NCBI GenBank assembly: GCA_965660875.1
Contig: CBFIBQ010000036.1
Coordinates: 1-31,114, forward strand
Reading direction: 5' to 3'
Source of the DNA: UBA6770 sp965660875
GTDB taxonomy: Bacteria; Bacteroidota; Bacteroidia; Flavobacteriales_G; Salibacteraceae
Length of the DNA: 31,114 bases
The notes below the pieces were generated by a model. That model ran no database searches, was not told where the DNA came from, and saw nothing but the letters and a program-made list of their open reading frames with translations. Positions 1 to 9,373 of this stretch are shown here, one piece after another; position 1 is the first letter of the stretch; the number at the start of each line of letters is the position of its first letter. The position numbers and the translations under genes were made by a program.

Positions 1-1485
1 ACATCAGTAACTATACTCCCTCCGAATGTAACTCCACTGGCAGGTTCTGTTATTGTAAATGTTGTATCACCTTGACAACCGCTAGCATCTGTTGCCGTTA
101 CAGCATAGCTTCCAGCTGCTAAACCCGTAGCCGAATTCGTTGTACTTACATTAGGAAGCCATGTGTAAACACTATTGTATGGTGTTGTGCCACCCTGTAG
201 GTTTACCGTTATACTTCCAGTACTAGCGCCTTTACAGCTAACATTGCTCACTGTACTTGTTCCAAAAGTCATGGTATCAGTAGGTTCTGTTATCGTAAAT
301 GTAGTATCACTTTGACAACCCGCACCGTCTGTCGCGGTAACCGAATAATTTCCAGCTGCCAAATTACTTGCACTATTTGTAGCACTCACATTTGGAAGCC
401 ATGTGTAAGTGGTACTATAAGGAGTAGTCCCTCCAGATAAGTTAACCGTAATGGCACCTGTACTGGTCCCTTTACAGTTTACTGGAGTTACCAAACTATT
501 GCCAAATGTAACGCTGTCACTAGGCTCTGTTAGTACAAACGTTGTATCACTCAAACAGCCATTAGCATCTTCTGCAGTTACGGAGTAACTTCCAGCAGAT
601 AGGTTTGTAGCACTACTTGTTGTACTCACATTTGGACTCCAAATGAAAGTGGTGCTGTATGGTAAAGCTCCTCGTGTTGGAACAACATTTATTACTCCTG
701 TACTTTCTCCAAAACACAATACGTTTGTTTGTGTACTTCTTCCGAATACTGTAGAATCGCTTGGTTCGGTAATCGTAAATGTAGTGTCGCTTGCGCAACC
801 ATTGGCATCAGTTGCAGTTACTGAATAATTACCTGCACTTAAATTACTAGCGCTGCTGATGACACTTACATTAGGAGACCATGTAAAGCTGCCACTGTAT
901 GGAAGTGCTCCGCCACTTGGAACAACATTTATCACTCCAGTACTTGCACCTTTACACAAAACATTGGTTTGGCTACTACCACCGAATGTAGTAGTGTCTG
1001 TTGGCTCAGTGATCACAAAACTCGTATCATTTGTGCAACCATTCGCATCTTCCGCAGTGACATTATAAGTTCCCGCGCTTAAATTCGTGGCAGAATTTGT
1101 GGTGGATACATTTGGCGACCAAATGTACGTTGAACTGTAAGGGGTCGTTCCGCCAGTAAGGTTTACCGTTATGTTTCCCGTACTTGCTCCTTTACAGAGC
1201 ACGTTGGTTTGAGCACTTGTTCCGAAAGTAATAGTAGTTGCTGGTTCATTTACCACAAACGTTGTGTCATTTGTACAGCCATTTGCATCCTCAGCAGTTA
1301 CACGGTAAGTACCTGCGGTCAAATTACTAACTAAAGCTGTAGTTCCAGTCGCTACAGGATCCCAAACGTAAGTTGCACTATACGGGGTGGTACCACCGTC
1401 CAAAACAACAGCTATAGCCCCTGTGCTTGCACCTTTACAACCCACATCAGTTACCGTGCTATTTCCAAAGGTGATTCCATTAGGC
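1..1485 (-). repeat. SprB repeat array, 240-bp period
   Basis: An equivalent motif (minus-strand TTTGG/TTCGG followed by the segment leading to the CKGAST cysteine) occurs at about 21, 261, 501, 741, 981, 1221 and 1464. The spacing is exactly 240 bp for five intervals and 243 bp for the last. Each unit is 80 codons with two cysteines (CKG and NGC), a GG(T/A)xPYS turn and a TWSPNVS strand. Units are similar in protein but diverged at synonymous sites, so this is an old, length-constrained array rather than a recent expansion. It continues past position 1. Confidence 0.9.
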
Positions 1486-4385
1486 TCTGATAACAAAACA
1501 GTTAATGTATCTTCACAGCCCTTTGAGTCCGTTACTGTCACTCTGTACTTTACTCCACCCGATAGGTTGTTTGCAATACTATCGGATCCGACCTGAGTAG
1601 TTACCCCGGCAGGCCAAACAAATGTAAATCCAGGTGTACCCCCTGTTACTTGGATACTTGCCGAACCATCATTATCACCAGCACATGCTATTGCATTTTC
1701 TAACGTGCTGCCAAGAACTAAACCTAGGGGAGGTTCAGTAAGTGTAACGGTATCTTTTGCTTCACAGCCAGCGAGGTTTGAAGCAGTTACAATATAAGTA
1801 CCTGCAGGAAGCCCAGTAGCAGCACTATCCGTTTGAACTGGTGTAGAGTTCCAAGAATAACTAATTCCGGGATCACAATAGTGAAACTTAACATTTGGAC
1901 GTGTTGTAACTATTTGCGTTGCAGTATCGGAAAGACAGGCATCACTCGTATCACTTGTAAAATAAGCAACTGAATTAAAACTAGTAGTGGTATTCTCGAG
2001 TGCCAAGTGAGAAGCACCCGACTTAGAATTACATATTTGAATTATAATATTGGAAGCTCCGTCCCATTCAAACTCCTTGCTAAATACAACCGCTGGTTCA
2101 CCTGAAATTAATTGAGCAATTGGAATGGTGTATGAATTTTGTGAAAAGACTTGAAAGCCCCCGTTCACAAATCCATTGTCCAAATTGGTTGAATCCGTAC
2201 AGCCTATTGAAAGCACGTAATCTGTAAATGTTTGAGCAAAACCAGATTTTAAAATAAAGGACAACTTTGACACCCTTCCTTTTTTAAAACCCGCAGCTCT
2301 CAATTCGCTTGCTAAGTACAGGTATTGCTGTTTGGCACTATTGGCTGCGGCAAAAGGCGTTGGGTAATTTGTTAATCCGTTTTGTCCAGTACCTGAACCA
2401 ATAGTTACATCCGAGGTAGTTGAACATTTTGTACTCAAATTTGAGTAGACGCCACACTCAATTGTTTTGGCAGAGGAAGTTGCAGTACCATCAGAACCGC
2501 CTTTACACAGAATATTCGAACTATCGGTAATATCGACTGATACCAAAGGTTTTTGCGAAACAAAAAACTGCTCCACTGTATCACATCCATTATCATCAGT
2601 AATAGTAACTAAGTGTGTTCCTGCACATAGAGAACCTGGTGTTGCAGTAGTATCGGCGGTGGTATTCCAACGATAAAAATACCCTGAGACACCCGGACTA
2701 CTCGTGTTACCACCGGTTACGGAGGTAATAGTTATTTTACCTGTACAACCACCAGCGCAATCAATATCTGTAACTGAGGATGCAACTACGCGAACGGGGA
2801 AAGTGGGAGGCAAGTTCCTACCAACCGATTGAATGGAAGTCATGTTAAAACTATCTGTAACCACTACAGAATAAGAGTTTTTACTAGAAACTCCTGTCAA
2901 TACATTAGAATCAACACGTATTGTATCTGTACCATCCTTTATCCAATAGTAACCAAATGGACCTATACCATCATCAAACGTAGCCGTCCAAACCCCATCA
3001 TTTTCTCCGTCACAAGTTTCTTTAGTTGCCGTAATGTCCACATTATTTATGGGATCAACAATATCGATTCTAATTGCCTCCGATGTAGCTGCTTTGACAG
3101 GGCAATTGTTATCTTTGGAGGTAAAGGAAAGCGTATAACTTGGAAGTGGATTTGCCGGAGGTGTCCAACAAATTCTGGTAGTATCTGGGTTAATACCCGA
3201 CTTTGTCTCTGTCGCACCCACCAACGCTATTGTTCTATTGTTGGTAGTGGTAAGGGTATCTCCGATATCTGGATCGGTAAATGAAGCGTTGAAGCAAAGG
3301 GCGGATGTTTTTAGAGTTTTGATAGTTGTTGCACTTTCTTTTTTTCCTCCAGTAACGTCAAAAACACCGCCACTAGCAAATTCTGGAGGGTCATTTCCTG
3401 AACAAGGGTCAATAAAAAACTGAATATCTCGAACCAATTCACTCTTGATACTGTCTGGGTTGTTTTTATCGTATTCCGTAACTTTTAAAACAACGATGTA
3501 TCTTCCCCGAACTCTTTGTTTGAATTCCAAGGCCCCTGTATTTGTATTTAGGACAGCATCATGCAAGGGCTTACTAGATGTATATTCAGGCTGTCGGTAA
3601 ACAAGCGAGAGCTGAGAAAACTGAATATTACTTGTATCATTTATGTTCGTAATATATTGACCCGGAACCAGCTCGTATTTCAAAATATCACCGTCTGCAT
3701 CCACTACCGAGTAATTGAATGATGATTGGATGTTTTTGCAAAAATAAGGTATGGGGTCACTAGTAAAAACAGGGCTGGAGTTTCCGGCAGCAAAGGTATA
3801 GTCGTTGTTTATTTTGGCTTCTATGTAGAAAGGGCGTCCATTTTTTACCGCTGCACTGGAAGTATCTTGGTATGGATTGACAGTTTGTGGACCCTTAGCA
3901 TTCATAGATGAGTTTCTTGCATTAAAATAATGCGCAACATACCATGAGTTACATTTGAAGGGAATGGTAATGGTATCTTCGTACACAAATTTTTCCATTC
4001 CCGGATATTTACGTTGAGCGGCAATATTTGAACAAAAACTACTATCGGCGACATCATCACATAATTGTGAAACTTCTGTACCTCCAATATTTGTCAAAGG
4101 AAGATTATACGTCGCAAATGGATGTCCATAAAAGGTTCCAAAAGTTGAGTTCGGGTTAGTGGCACAAGTTGTTGAGTGAAACAAACGAACTTGGCGGGAC
4201 CCATTGAAAATATTTGCACCCTGACAGTCTCGATAAATCGTCATAGTAATAACGTAATCTGTATCATTCAAAGATTTGTAGTGAATCTCACCACCAGCGA
4301 TGTGCGTTGCATTTACCTGGTTTAAAAAACCTCCTAAGATGAGCAGTAATAAAAAGCCACTTAAGTTTCGTAAAATTGAATTCAT
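1..4385 (-). CDS. Giant SprB-repeat surface adhesin, T9SS cargo (3' end beyond window)
   Basis: Reading the minus strand from ATG at 4385 gives about 1461 codons without a stop, running off the left edge, so the C-terminus is not seen. Residues 1-26 are a signal peptide (MNSILRNLSGFLLLL..., cleaved near VNA/THIAGGEI). Residues about 27-440 form the N-terminal module shared with the other type B cargos here, with a DADGD motif and a closing EYD...LVRDIQF segment. Two SprB-like repeats follow, then a repeat interrupted by a ~200-residue module (about residues 638-839, bases 1868-2470), then further SprB repeats from about 1720 to the edge with CKGAST, GGTTPYS, WSPNVS and DANGC motifs. Known role of the family: cell-surface adhesins moved by the gliding machinery or used for attachment. 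A CHU_C sorting tail is expected beyond the edge but not observed. The DNA array is listed separately. Confidence 0.9.
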   Translation of the reverse strand, partial: MNSILRNLSGFLLLLILGGFLNQVNATHIAGGEIHYKSLNDTDYVITMTIYRDCQGANIFNGSRQVRLFHSTTCATNPNSTFGTFYGHPFATYNLPLTNIGGTEVSQLCDDVADSSFCSNIAAQRKYPGMEKFVYEDTITIPFKCNSWYVAHYFNARNSSMNAKGPQTVNPYQDTSSAAVKNGRPFYIEAKINNDYTFAAGNSSPVFTSDPIPYFCKNIQSSFNYSVVDADGDILKYELVPGQYITNINDTSNIQFSQLSLVYRQPEYTSSKPLHDAVLNTNTGALEFKQRVRGRYIVVLKVTEYDKNNPDSIKSELVRDIQFFIDPCSGNDPPEFASGGVFDVTGGKKESATTIKTLKTSALCFNASFTDPDIGDTLTTTNNRTIALVGATETKSGINPDTTRICWTPPANPLPSYTLSFTSKDNNCPVKAATSEAIRIDIVDPINNVDITATKETCDGENDGVWTATFDDGIGPFGYYWIKDGTDTIRVDSNVLTGVSSKNSYSVVVTDSFNMTSIQSVGRNLPPTFPVRVVASSVTDIDCAGGCTGKITITSVTGGNTSSPGVSGYFYRWNTTADTTATPGSLCAGTHLVTITDDNGCDTVEQFFVSQKPLVSVDITDSSNILCKGGSDGTATSSAKTIECGVYSNLSTKCSTTSDVTIGSGTGQNGLTNYPTPFAAANSAKQQYLYLASELRAAGFKKGRVSKLSFILKSGFAQTFTDYVLSIGCTDSTNLDNGFVNGGFQVFSQNSYTIPIAQLISGEPAVVFSKEFEWDGASNIIIQICNSKSGASHLALENTTTSFNSVAYFTSDTSDACLSDTATQIVTTRPNVKFHYCDPGISYSWNSTPVQTDSAATGLPAGTYIVTASNLAGCEAKDTVTLTEPPLGLVLGSTLENAIACAGDNDGSASIQVTGGTPGFTFVWPAGVTTQVGSDSIANNLSGGVKYRVTVTDSKGCEDTLTVLLSEPNGITFGNSTVTDVGCKGASTGAIAVVLDGGTTPYSATYVWDPVATGTTALVSNLTAGTYRVTAEDANGCTNDTTFVVNEPATTITFGTSAQTNVLCKGASTGNITVNLTGGTTPYSSTYIWSPNVSTTNSATNLSAGTYNVTAEDANGCTNDTSFVITEPTDTTTFGGSSQTNVLCKGASTGVINVVPSGGALPYSGSFTWSPNVSVISSASNLSAGNYSVTATDANGCASDTTFTITEPSDSTVFGRSTQTNVLCFGESTGVINVVPTRGALPYSTTFIWSPNVSTTSSATNLSAGSYSVTAEDANGCLSDTTFVLTEPSDSVTFGNSLVTPVNCKGTSTGAITVNLSGGTTPYSTTYTWLPNVSATNSASNLAAGNYSVTATDGAGCQSDTTFTITEPTDTMTFGTSTVSNVSCKGASTGSITVNLQGGTTPYNSVYTWLPNVSTTNSATGLAAGSYAVTATDASGCQGDTTFTITEPASGVTFGGSIVTD

Positions 4386-4630
4386 GAGATGAATCTTATG
4401 TTTTTTTGTGTTCTGTTATTGACGTAAAAATAGCTTACCCGTTGGCATGTAATTTTACGCACTCAACTTGTAAAAGTACAACCTTTTTAATTTCAACAAA
4501 TAAACTAGCTTAATAATTGTCTATGAGTGCGTTATATAATTAAATTTATTAAAATGAAAATTGTGCAAAACACAAACTAAATTCCTGAACATCAAGCACT
4601 CCTGACTCTACTTTTGAATATCAGAAATAC
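4386..4630. promoter_or_regulatory. Divergent intergenic region between adhesin and aspartate kinase
   Basis: This 245-bp AT-rich stretch separates two divergent genes and must carry both promoters. A TAnnTTTG match (TACTTTTG, 4609-4616) lies 14 nt before the aspartate kinase ATG; the -33 partner is weak. On the minus strand only near matches such as TATTTTTA are seen. A 9-bp inverted repeat (acgcactca at 4457-4465 and tgagtgcgt at 4524-4532) is present but could be chance. No ORF or RNA gene was recognised. Confidence 0.45.
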
Positions 4631-5884
4631 ATGAAAATGAAAAACGCAGTCCATAAGTTTGGAGGAGCGGCTCTAAAGAATCCCGAGCGAATTAAAACAG
4701 TCGCTCAAATCATTGAGCATGAAAAGCCTCAATTAGTAGTTTTTTCGGCTATTGACAAAACAACAAATGCATTTGAAAAAATAGTTGAGTTACATTTGAA
4801 AGGAGAGGAATCCAGCGGGCAATTACAAGCAATAAGACAATTTCATGAAGAGCTTGTGCTTGATTTATTTGGGAGTCTAAAAAACGAAGCGGGAGAAAAC
4901 ATTGAAAAAATATTCACTTATTGCAGTACTTACCTGAAGCACAGTAAAACGGCGCATTACGATGAAATTTACGATCAGATTATTCCAGCTGGTGAACTCC
5001 TTTCTTCAAAAATATTGCATGCTTACCTTAGCATTTCAAACTCTGGTATTGAATGGCTCGATGCGCGTAAAATTCTCATAACAGACAGCCGATTCAGAAA
5101 AGCTACGCCAGAGTTAAAAGAATCATCGAGTAATTTGAATAATTTTTTGAAGCCAAATTGCATTAACATTATTCAAGGCTTCATTGGTGGAACAGATAAA
5201 AATTTAATGACCACTATAGGGCGCGAAGGATCCGATTATTCCGCTGCTCTATTTGCCAATTTTATTGATGCCAAAAAGTTGGTGGTTTGGAAAGATGTTG
5301 ATGGAGTCTTAAATGCTGACCCAAGGTACTTCAATTCCCCTAGTTTAATTGAAAAACTTAATTACAAAGAAGCCATAGAATTGAGTTATTATGGTGCTAC
5401 TATAATCCATCCAAAAACTATACAGCCGTTGGTTGAAAAAAACATCCCTTTGCACGTGCGTTCATTTCTAAATATCGAAAACCAAGGATCTGTAATTAGC
5501 TCTAAATCAACAAATAACACAAACACTGCCATTTATATTTATAAACCAAGTCAGCTACTTATTACACTAGAATCAAAAAGTTTGGACTTTATTGAGGAAT
5601 CTCAAATGGTAGAAATCTACCACACCTTATTTAAGCACAAATTCGAGGTTAATATGGTACAAAACTCTGCCGTTAATTGTTCGATTTGTGTAGATACTGA
5701 TACCCACAAAACAGAAGATCTTATTGAGGCGTTTAGCAATGATTTCAATGTTAAATACAACACCAACTTGGAGCTCTTAACGGTCAGGAATTATAAGGAT
5801 CATCAGCTTCAAGAATTGCTCCTAAACAAACAATTGGTAATAGAACAAAAAACACGTAACACCTTGAAGTTACTCTTCAAATGA
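4631..5884 (+). CDS. Aspartate kinase (short Bacteroidota form)
   Basis: Phosphorylates aspartate with ATP to aspartyl-4-phosphate, the first step to lysine, threonine, methionine and diaminopimelate. 417 residues, shorter than the ~450 of E. coli LysC. Visible motifs: KFGG at 9-12, a Ser/Thr pair in SAIDKTTN (S39, T45), the AGELLSSK segment with the catalytic-region Glu, TTIGREGSD near 194-202 (usual form TTLGRGGSD) and VWKDVDGVLNADPR near 218-232, then GATIIHPKT. One ACT-like domain follows from about 300; the second is reduced to the strand pair LELLTVRNY / LVIEQKTRNTLKLL. The KFGG motif is followed by AA instead of the common TS. Start: ATG at 4631, with a second in-frame ATG at 4637. No pathway neighbours are present. 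Monofunctional: no homoserine dehydrogenase or diaminopimelate decarboxylase fusion. Confidence 0.93.
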   Translation: MKMKNAVHKFGGAALKNPERIKTVAQIIEHEKPQLVVFSAIDKTTNAFEKIVELHLKGEESSGQLQAIRQFHEELVLDLFGSLKNEAGENIEKIFTYCSTYLKHSKTAHYDEIYDQIIPAGELLSSKILHAYLSISNSGIEWLDARKILITDSRFRKATPELKESSSNLNNFLKPNCINIIQGFIGGTDKNLMTTIGREGSDYSAALFANFIDAKKLVVWKDVDGVLNADPRYFNSPSLIEKLNYKEAIELSYYGATIIHPKTIQPLVEKNIPLHVRSFLNIENQGSVISSKSTNNTNTAIYIYKPSQLLITLESKSLDFIEESQMVEIYHTLFKHKFEVNMVQNSAVNCSICVDTDTHKTEDLIEAFSNDFNVKYNTNLELLTVRNYKDHQLQELLLNKQLVIEQKTRNTLKLLFK

Positions 5885-5952
5885 CTATAGAATTAACGTC
5901 CGTTTTTAATTGTTTTTTAAAATCAAGGTAAAGGGTGCGTAGATTTGCCCTA

Positions 5953-8226
5953 ATGAAATACCTTACCTTTTTACTTCTGGTTCTTTTTGGAACACTTAAT
6001 CTTCGTGCCCAACATGTTGAGTTAAGAGATTATCGTCTATTTGATTCGGTAACGGTAATTCAACACAATGATTCACTAAGTTTTCCTTGGATGGGTGGCT
6101 TTTTGCACCCCATTTTTTCTGAAATAAATTTAAACGGTGATTCACTTAGTGACCTGATCATTTTCGACAAAGGTTCGTTTGAGCATAACACCTTTATTCG
6201 AAAGAAATCTGGCCCTCATTATAGCTACAATAGAACGTATAAAAATGGCCCAACCCCCAGTCGTTTTTTCAGCCTTTTTGAAGATTTCAACGGAGATGGA
6301 TTAGAGGATCAATTGTTCAATGATGATGGTTTTGTGGCGATGAACAAAAACATCTCTTCTAATCCGAATGAACTAAAATTTGAGCGCTTATTATTTAAAG
6401 ACCCTAATAATGCCAATAGAAAAACCATTAACGCCTCCTTCGAATATAATGGAAATACATTTGGGTTAACCGCGGGACCAGTCGAAATACCTGCTTTTGC
6501 AGATTTAGATGGTGATAATGATTTGGACATTGCGGTCTTAGCTGTAGGTCTTGGAACCGTCTACTTTTATGAAAATACTGGCGCCAACAAATATGCTTCA
6601 TTAGATAGTTTCCAAATGACATTAACTAATTTTTGCTGGGGTGGTTTTGAGGACAATTTAAATGGATTTTATGTAAACTTAGGCAACTGTAAAGGTCGTT
6701 TTCTACCTTCAGGCTCTAGGCACGGCGGCGCAAATCTAACCGCAACTCATCTGGACTGCAATGGTTTAACCGATTTGATGATCGGATTTGCAGATGAAGA
6801 GAAAGTAATTGGATTATTTAATGGGGGCACAGCAAAATCAGGTCGAATTACCGCTCAAGATACTTCCTTTCCTAAAAACACAACTACCATACAAATGCCA
6901 CTCTTTCCGAATGTTAATGCCTTGAAAATTAATGAAGACTCTGATGAGGATTTTTTAATCGGACCAATGGACGATTTAAATAGCGCTAACCACAAGCAGA
7001 TTCAATATTATGCTTCCTCCACGGATACGACATGTTTTAAAAGGGATATCGCGCAGGATTTTTTATCCTCAGAATGTATCGATATGGGCGAACAGTCTCG
7101 TTATGTGCTTATAGATGTTAATGGGGATAGTTTGCTGGATATTATTGGCTCAAGTCTCAAATTACAAAACAGAGACTCCACTTGGAATGCTATTTTCTAT
7201 TGGAAAAACATTGGTACTAAAAACCGTCCCGCATTCAAGCTTATATCTGAAGATTTTCTGTCGATTCCATTTTCAAACACTTACGATGCCAGTGTTTATA
7301 AAGTAGACCTTGACAACGACGGTTCTCAAGATTTAGTACTAGCCAATGAGGACGGGCGTATGAAGTGGTTAAAGAATATGAGTTTACCCAGTGACTCAGG
7401 AATATTTGTAGCTACCACTTCCTCACTGGATAGCCTTAAGTTAAGTTCTTTTCCTCGACTGTGTTTTTTTGATATCAATGGAGATAGTTTACCTGATTTA
7501 TTAAGTGGATCTTTAAAAACTTCATTGGACTATTATCAAAATAAAGGCAGCTTGAGCAACGCAGATTTTAATAAATCTCCTACACAATCAAATTTTGCAG
7601 GCATCGCGATATCAGACGCCATGGGAACGGGATACTTGCAACCTGCTTTTGCTGTAACAGACACTTCGGGTTCAAATGCTGACACTGTTCAAAAGAGTAT
7701 GTATCTATACATTGGAGCAGGCAACGGATGGTTGTATCAATATAAAAATGACAGCAGTTCTTTTGACAAATACGAGCTACTTGACAGCGTGTATCTGTTT
7801 AATAGATTCATAACACCCAGCACGGGCGATTTAAATGGGGACGAAAAAACCGATATGATTATAGGTATGAATACCGGCGGGGCATCTTTGCTCATGAAAG
7901 ATATTGGGTTTCTTGTACCGCCTCCAAAGGAAAAAGACGAAGACCCTGAAGTTGAAGATACTTTATCAAACCGTGACCTAGGGCAGCTGTTGCATTGGAA
8001 TATATTCCCCAACCCTGCAAGCAGTGAGGTAACTGTGCAAAGCAAGGTAGACTCAAATGAGGAAACAAGGATTCAAATAATGGACCTGAATGGGCGAGTT
8101 CTTGCAGAGGATTACTTCGATACATCAATAAAAACTATTGACGTTAGCAGCCTACCGAAAGGCATGTACGTAATCAGTATAAATAGCTCAACAAGACTCC
8201 AAGTTGAGCGTTTAGTTAAACGTTAA
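5953..8226 (+). CDS. Secreted FG-GAP/VCBS repeat protein with type A T9SS tail
   Basis: 757 residues from ATG at 5953; an upstream in-frame GTG at 5935 would only lengthen the N-terminus before the signal peptide MKYLTFLLLVLFGTLNLRAQ. The body carries about nine calcium-loop motifs of FG-GAP/VCBS type, for example NGDSLSDLIIF, NGDGLEDQLF, DLDGDNDLDIAVL, DVNGDSLLDIIG, DLDNDGSQDLVLA, DINGDSLPDLLSG and DLNGDEKTDMIIG, consistent with an integrin-alpha-like beta-propeller. After a charged linker (PPPKEKDEDPEVEDT) the last ~80 residues are a Por-secretion (type A) sorting domain: FPNPASSEVTV, IMDLNGRVL, LPKGMYVISI, VERLVKR. Inference: exported by T9SS and surface-attached or released. Its stop TAA overlaps the stop of the convergent peptidase gene. 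The ligand or role is not identifiable. Confidence 0.9.
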   Translation: MKYLTFLLLVLFGTLNLRAQHVELRDYRLFDSVTVIQHNDSLSFPWMGGFLHPIFSEINLNGDSLSDLIIFDKGSFEHNTFIRKKSGPHYSYNRTYKNGPTPSRFFSLFEDFNGDGLEDQLFNDDGFVAMNKNISSNPNELKFERLLFKDPNNANRKTINASFEYNGNTFGLTAGPVEIPAFADLDGDNDLDIAVLAVGLGTVYFYENTGANKYASLDSFQMTLTNFCWGGFEDNLNGFYVNLGNCKGRFLPSGSRHGGANLTATHLDCNGLTDLMIGFADEEKVIGLFNGGTAKSGRITAQDTSFPKNTTTIQMPLFPNVNALKINEDSDEDFLIGPMDDLNSANHKQIQYYASSTDTTCFKRDIAQDFLSSECIDMGEQSRYVLIDVNGDSLLDIIGSSLKLQNRDSTWNAIFYWKNIGTKNRPAFKLISEDFLSIPFSNTYDASVYKVDLDNDGSQDLVLANEDGRMKWLKNMSLPSDSGIFVATTSSLDSLKLSSFPRLCFFDINGDSLPDLLSGSLKTSLDYYQNKGSLSNADFNKSPTQSNFAGIAISDAMGTGYLQPAFAVTDTSGSNADTVQKSMYLYIGAGNGWLYQYKNDSSSFDKYELLDSVYLFNRFITPSTGDLNGDEKTDMIIGMNTGGASLLMKDIGFLVPPPKEKDEDPEVEDTLSNRDLGQLLHWNIFPNPASSEVTVQSKVDSNEETRIQIMDLNGRVLAEDYFDTSIKTIDVSSLPKGMYVISINSSTRLQVERLVKR

Positions 8227-9362
8227 ATGCCTAATTTTTTTCGTATTCCCTTGGGAATCGCATCTTTATGCACCATAATCGCTATAGTTTTTAATTTAAG
8301 GTAGTTTTCTGAAGTATATAAAAAACCTCCGCAAGCATTTCTGTTAGAACCCCAGCTGTTTTTGGTATAATAAAAGGTGTTCCCATTTTGATTGGTGCAT
8401 TTACCTGTAATATGCATTAAGTGATCGTCCGTTGTGGTATAATTCTGAAAAGATGCTTGTCTCATTTCTGGTGTAATGTCACGTTCCTTTAAAACTGAAT
8501 TAAATATAGTATCTCTTTGCTCTTTGTCCATCTCTGACCAAGGGGTTTCTGGAATTACCGCTAATCCATTTTTAAAAGAAAATCCTCTTTCACTCACATC
8601 GGCATCCCAGGCAACGGTAAATCCTTTTTCTAGTGCATTATCCACAATATTTACCAAATCCTCAAGTGGAACATTATAATAAGCTGCCATAGCCCAATTG
8701 TCTGGTATAAATAAAATTTCTTTTTCATATGCTCCAAGGTGCGTAAAGGAGGTGATTTCTATGTAATCGTCCAAGTTCAGTCCAGTCTCTTTTAAGGTTT
8801 CTTTCGCTTTTTTATCTGTAGCTTCTGTTACCTCCCCTAAATAAGCATCTAGCGTTGCTGTAAAAGCAGGCCACCAACTATCTGATAATTTTTTGTTGGG
8901 GTTTTTGACCGCTACTTTCACCATTGACTTTGTTATTGCATCCAACTCCGCATGCACTGGTTTACCGTTTGCAACAGGATTACCATTATAGTCCGATTCT
9001 CGCATAAAACCGTGCTTTTTTGCTACCTTAATTACATCGTGAAACTGCCCTCCAGGTCCAAATTGAAACTTTCCTTGCATACTTAAATAGCGCTGAGCCT
9101 TCATTTCATACGCATGACGCACAATGTACATCTCTGACAAATTAATAGCAGGCATTCCTAATCGAATCATTTCGGACTCAAAGAAACTAAGTCCACCAAA
9201 ACTCCAGCAAGTCCCTGACCTGTATTGATTTGTAACGGGCAATGCCTGCTGCTGGCTACAGTTTTTAAATTGATAGGCACCAACTTTTTGCTGTTCTTCT
9301 TCTTGTCCTTTTAATGTTGGGACCAATAGCGTCAAGCCTAGTACAAAAGCTAATCGTTTCAT
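8223..9362 (-). CDS. Exported C1 family peptidase (bleomycin hydrolase/PepC-like)
   Basis: 379-residue papain-fold cysteine peptidase of the C1B (aminopeptidase C/bleomycin hydrolase) type. A signal peptide (MKRLAFVLGLTLLVPTLKGQ) precedes the mature protein, so it probably acts in the periplasm or outside, unlike the cytoplasmic ~450-residue PepC. Active-site residues: Q46 (oxyanion hole) in TNQYRSGTCWSF, nucleophile C52, H314 in DDHLMHITG, N335 in TKNSWG. It ends IPKGIRKKLGI. The gene starts 11 nt after the permease stop and is probably the last gene of the rbfA operon. Its TAA overlaps the convergent stop at 8224-8226. Substrate unknown. Confidence 0.9.
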   Translation of the reverse strand: MKRLAFVLGLTLLVPTLKGQEEEQQKVGAYQFKNCSQQQALPVTNQYRSGTCWSFGGLSFFESEMIRLGMPAINLSEMYIVRHAYEMKAQRYLSMQGKFQFGPGGQFHDVIKVAKKHGFMRESDYNGNPVANGKPVHAELDAITKSMVKVAVKNPNKKLSDSWWPAFTATLDAYLGEVTEATDKKAKETLKETGLNLDDYIEITSFTHLGAYEKEILFIPDNWAMAAYYNVPLEDLVNIVDNALEKGFTVAWDADVSERGFSFKNGLAVIPETPWSEMDKEQRDTIFNSVLKERDITPEMRQASFQNYTTTDDHLMHITGKCTNQNGNTFYYTKNSWGSNRNACGGFLYTSENYLKLKTIAIMVHKDAIPKGIRKKLGI

Positions 9363-9373
9363 TTCTGTATTTT

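Noticed and set aside
2829..3284. A 151-codon plus-strand ORF antisense to the left adhesin
   Set aside because: It lies inside a long, domain-bearing minus-strand frame, has no recognisable domain and a composition typical of a reverse-frame shadow.
4457..4532. 9-bp inverted repeat acgcactca / tgagtgcgt in the divergent intergenic region
   Set aside because: A single 9-bp pair 58 nt apart in about 250 bp is plausible by chance, and it matches no operator I know.
5935..5952. GTG at 5935 as the start of the FG-GAP protein
   Set aside because: The ATG at 5953 begins an ordinary signal peptide; the six extra residues add nothing.
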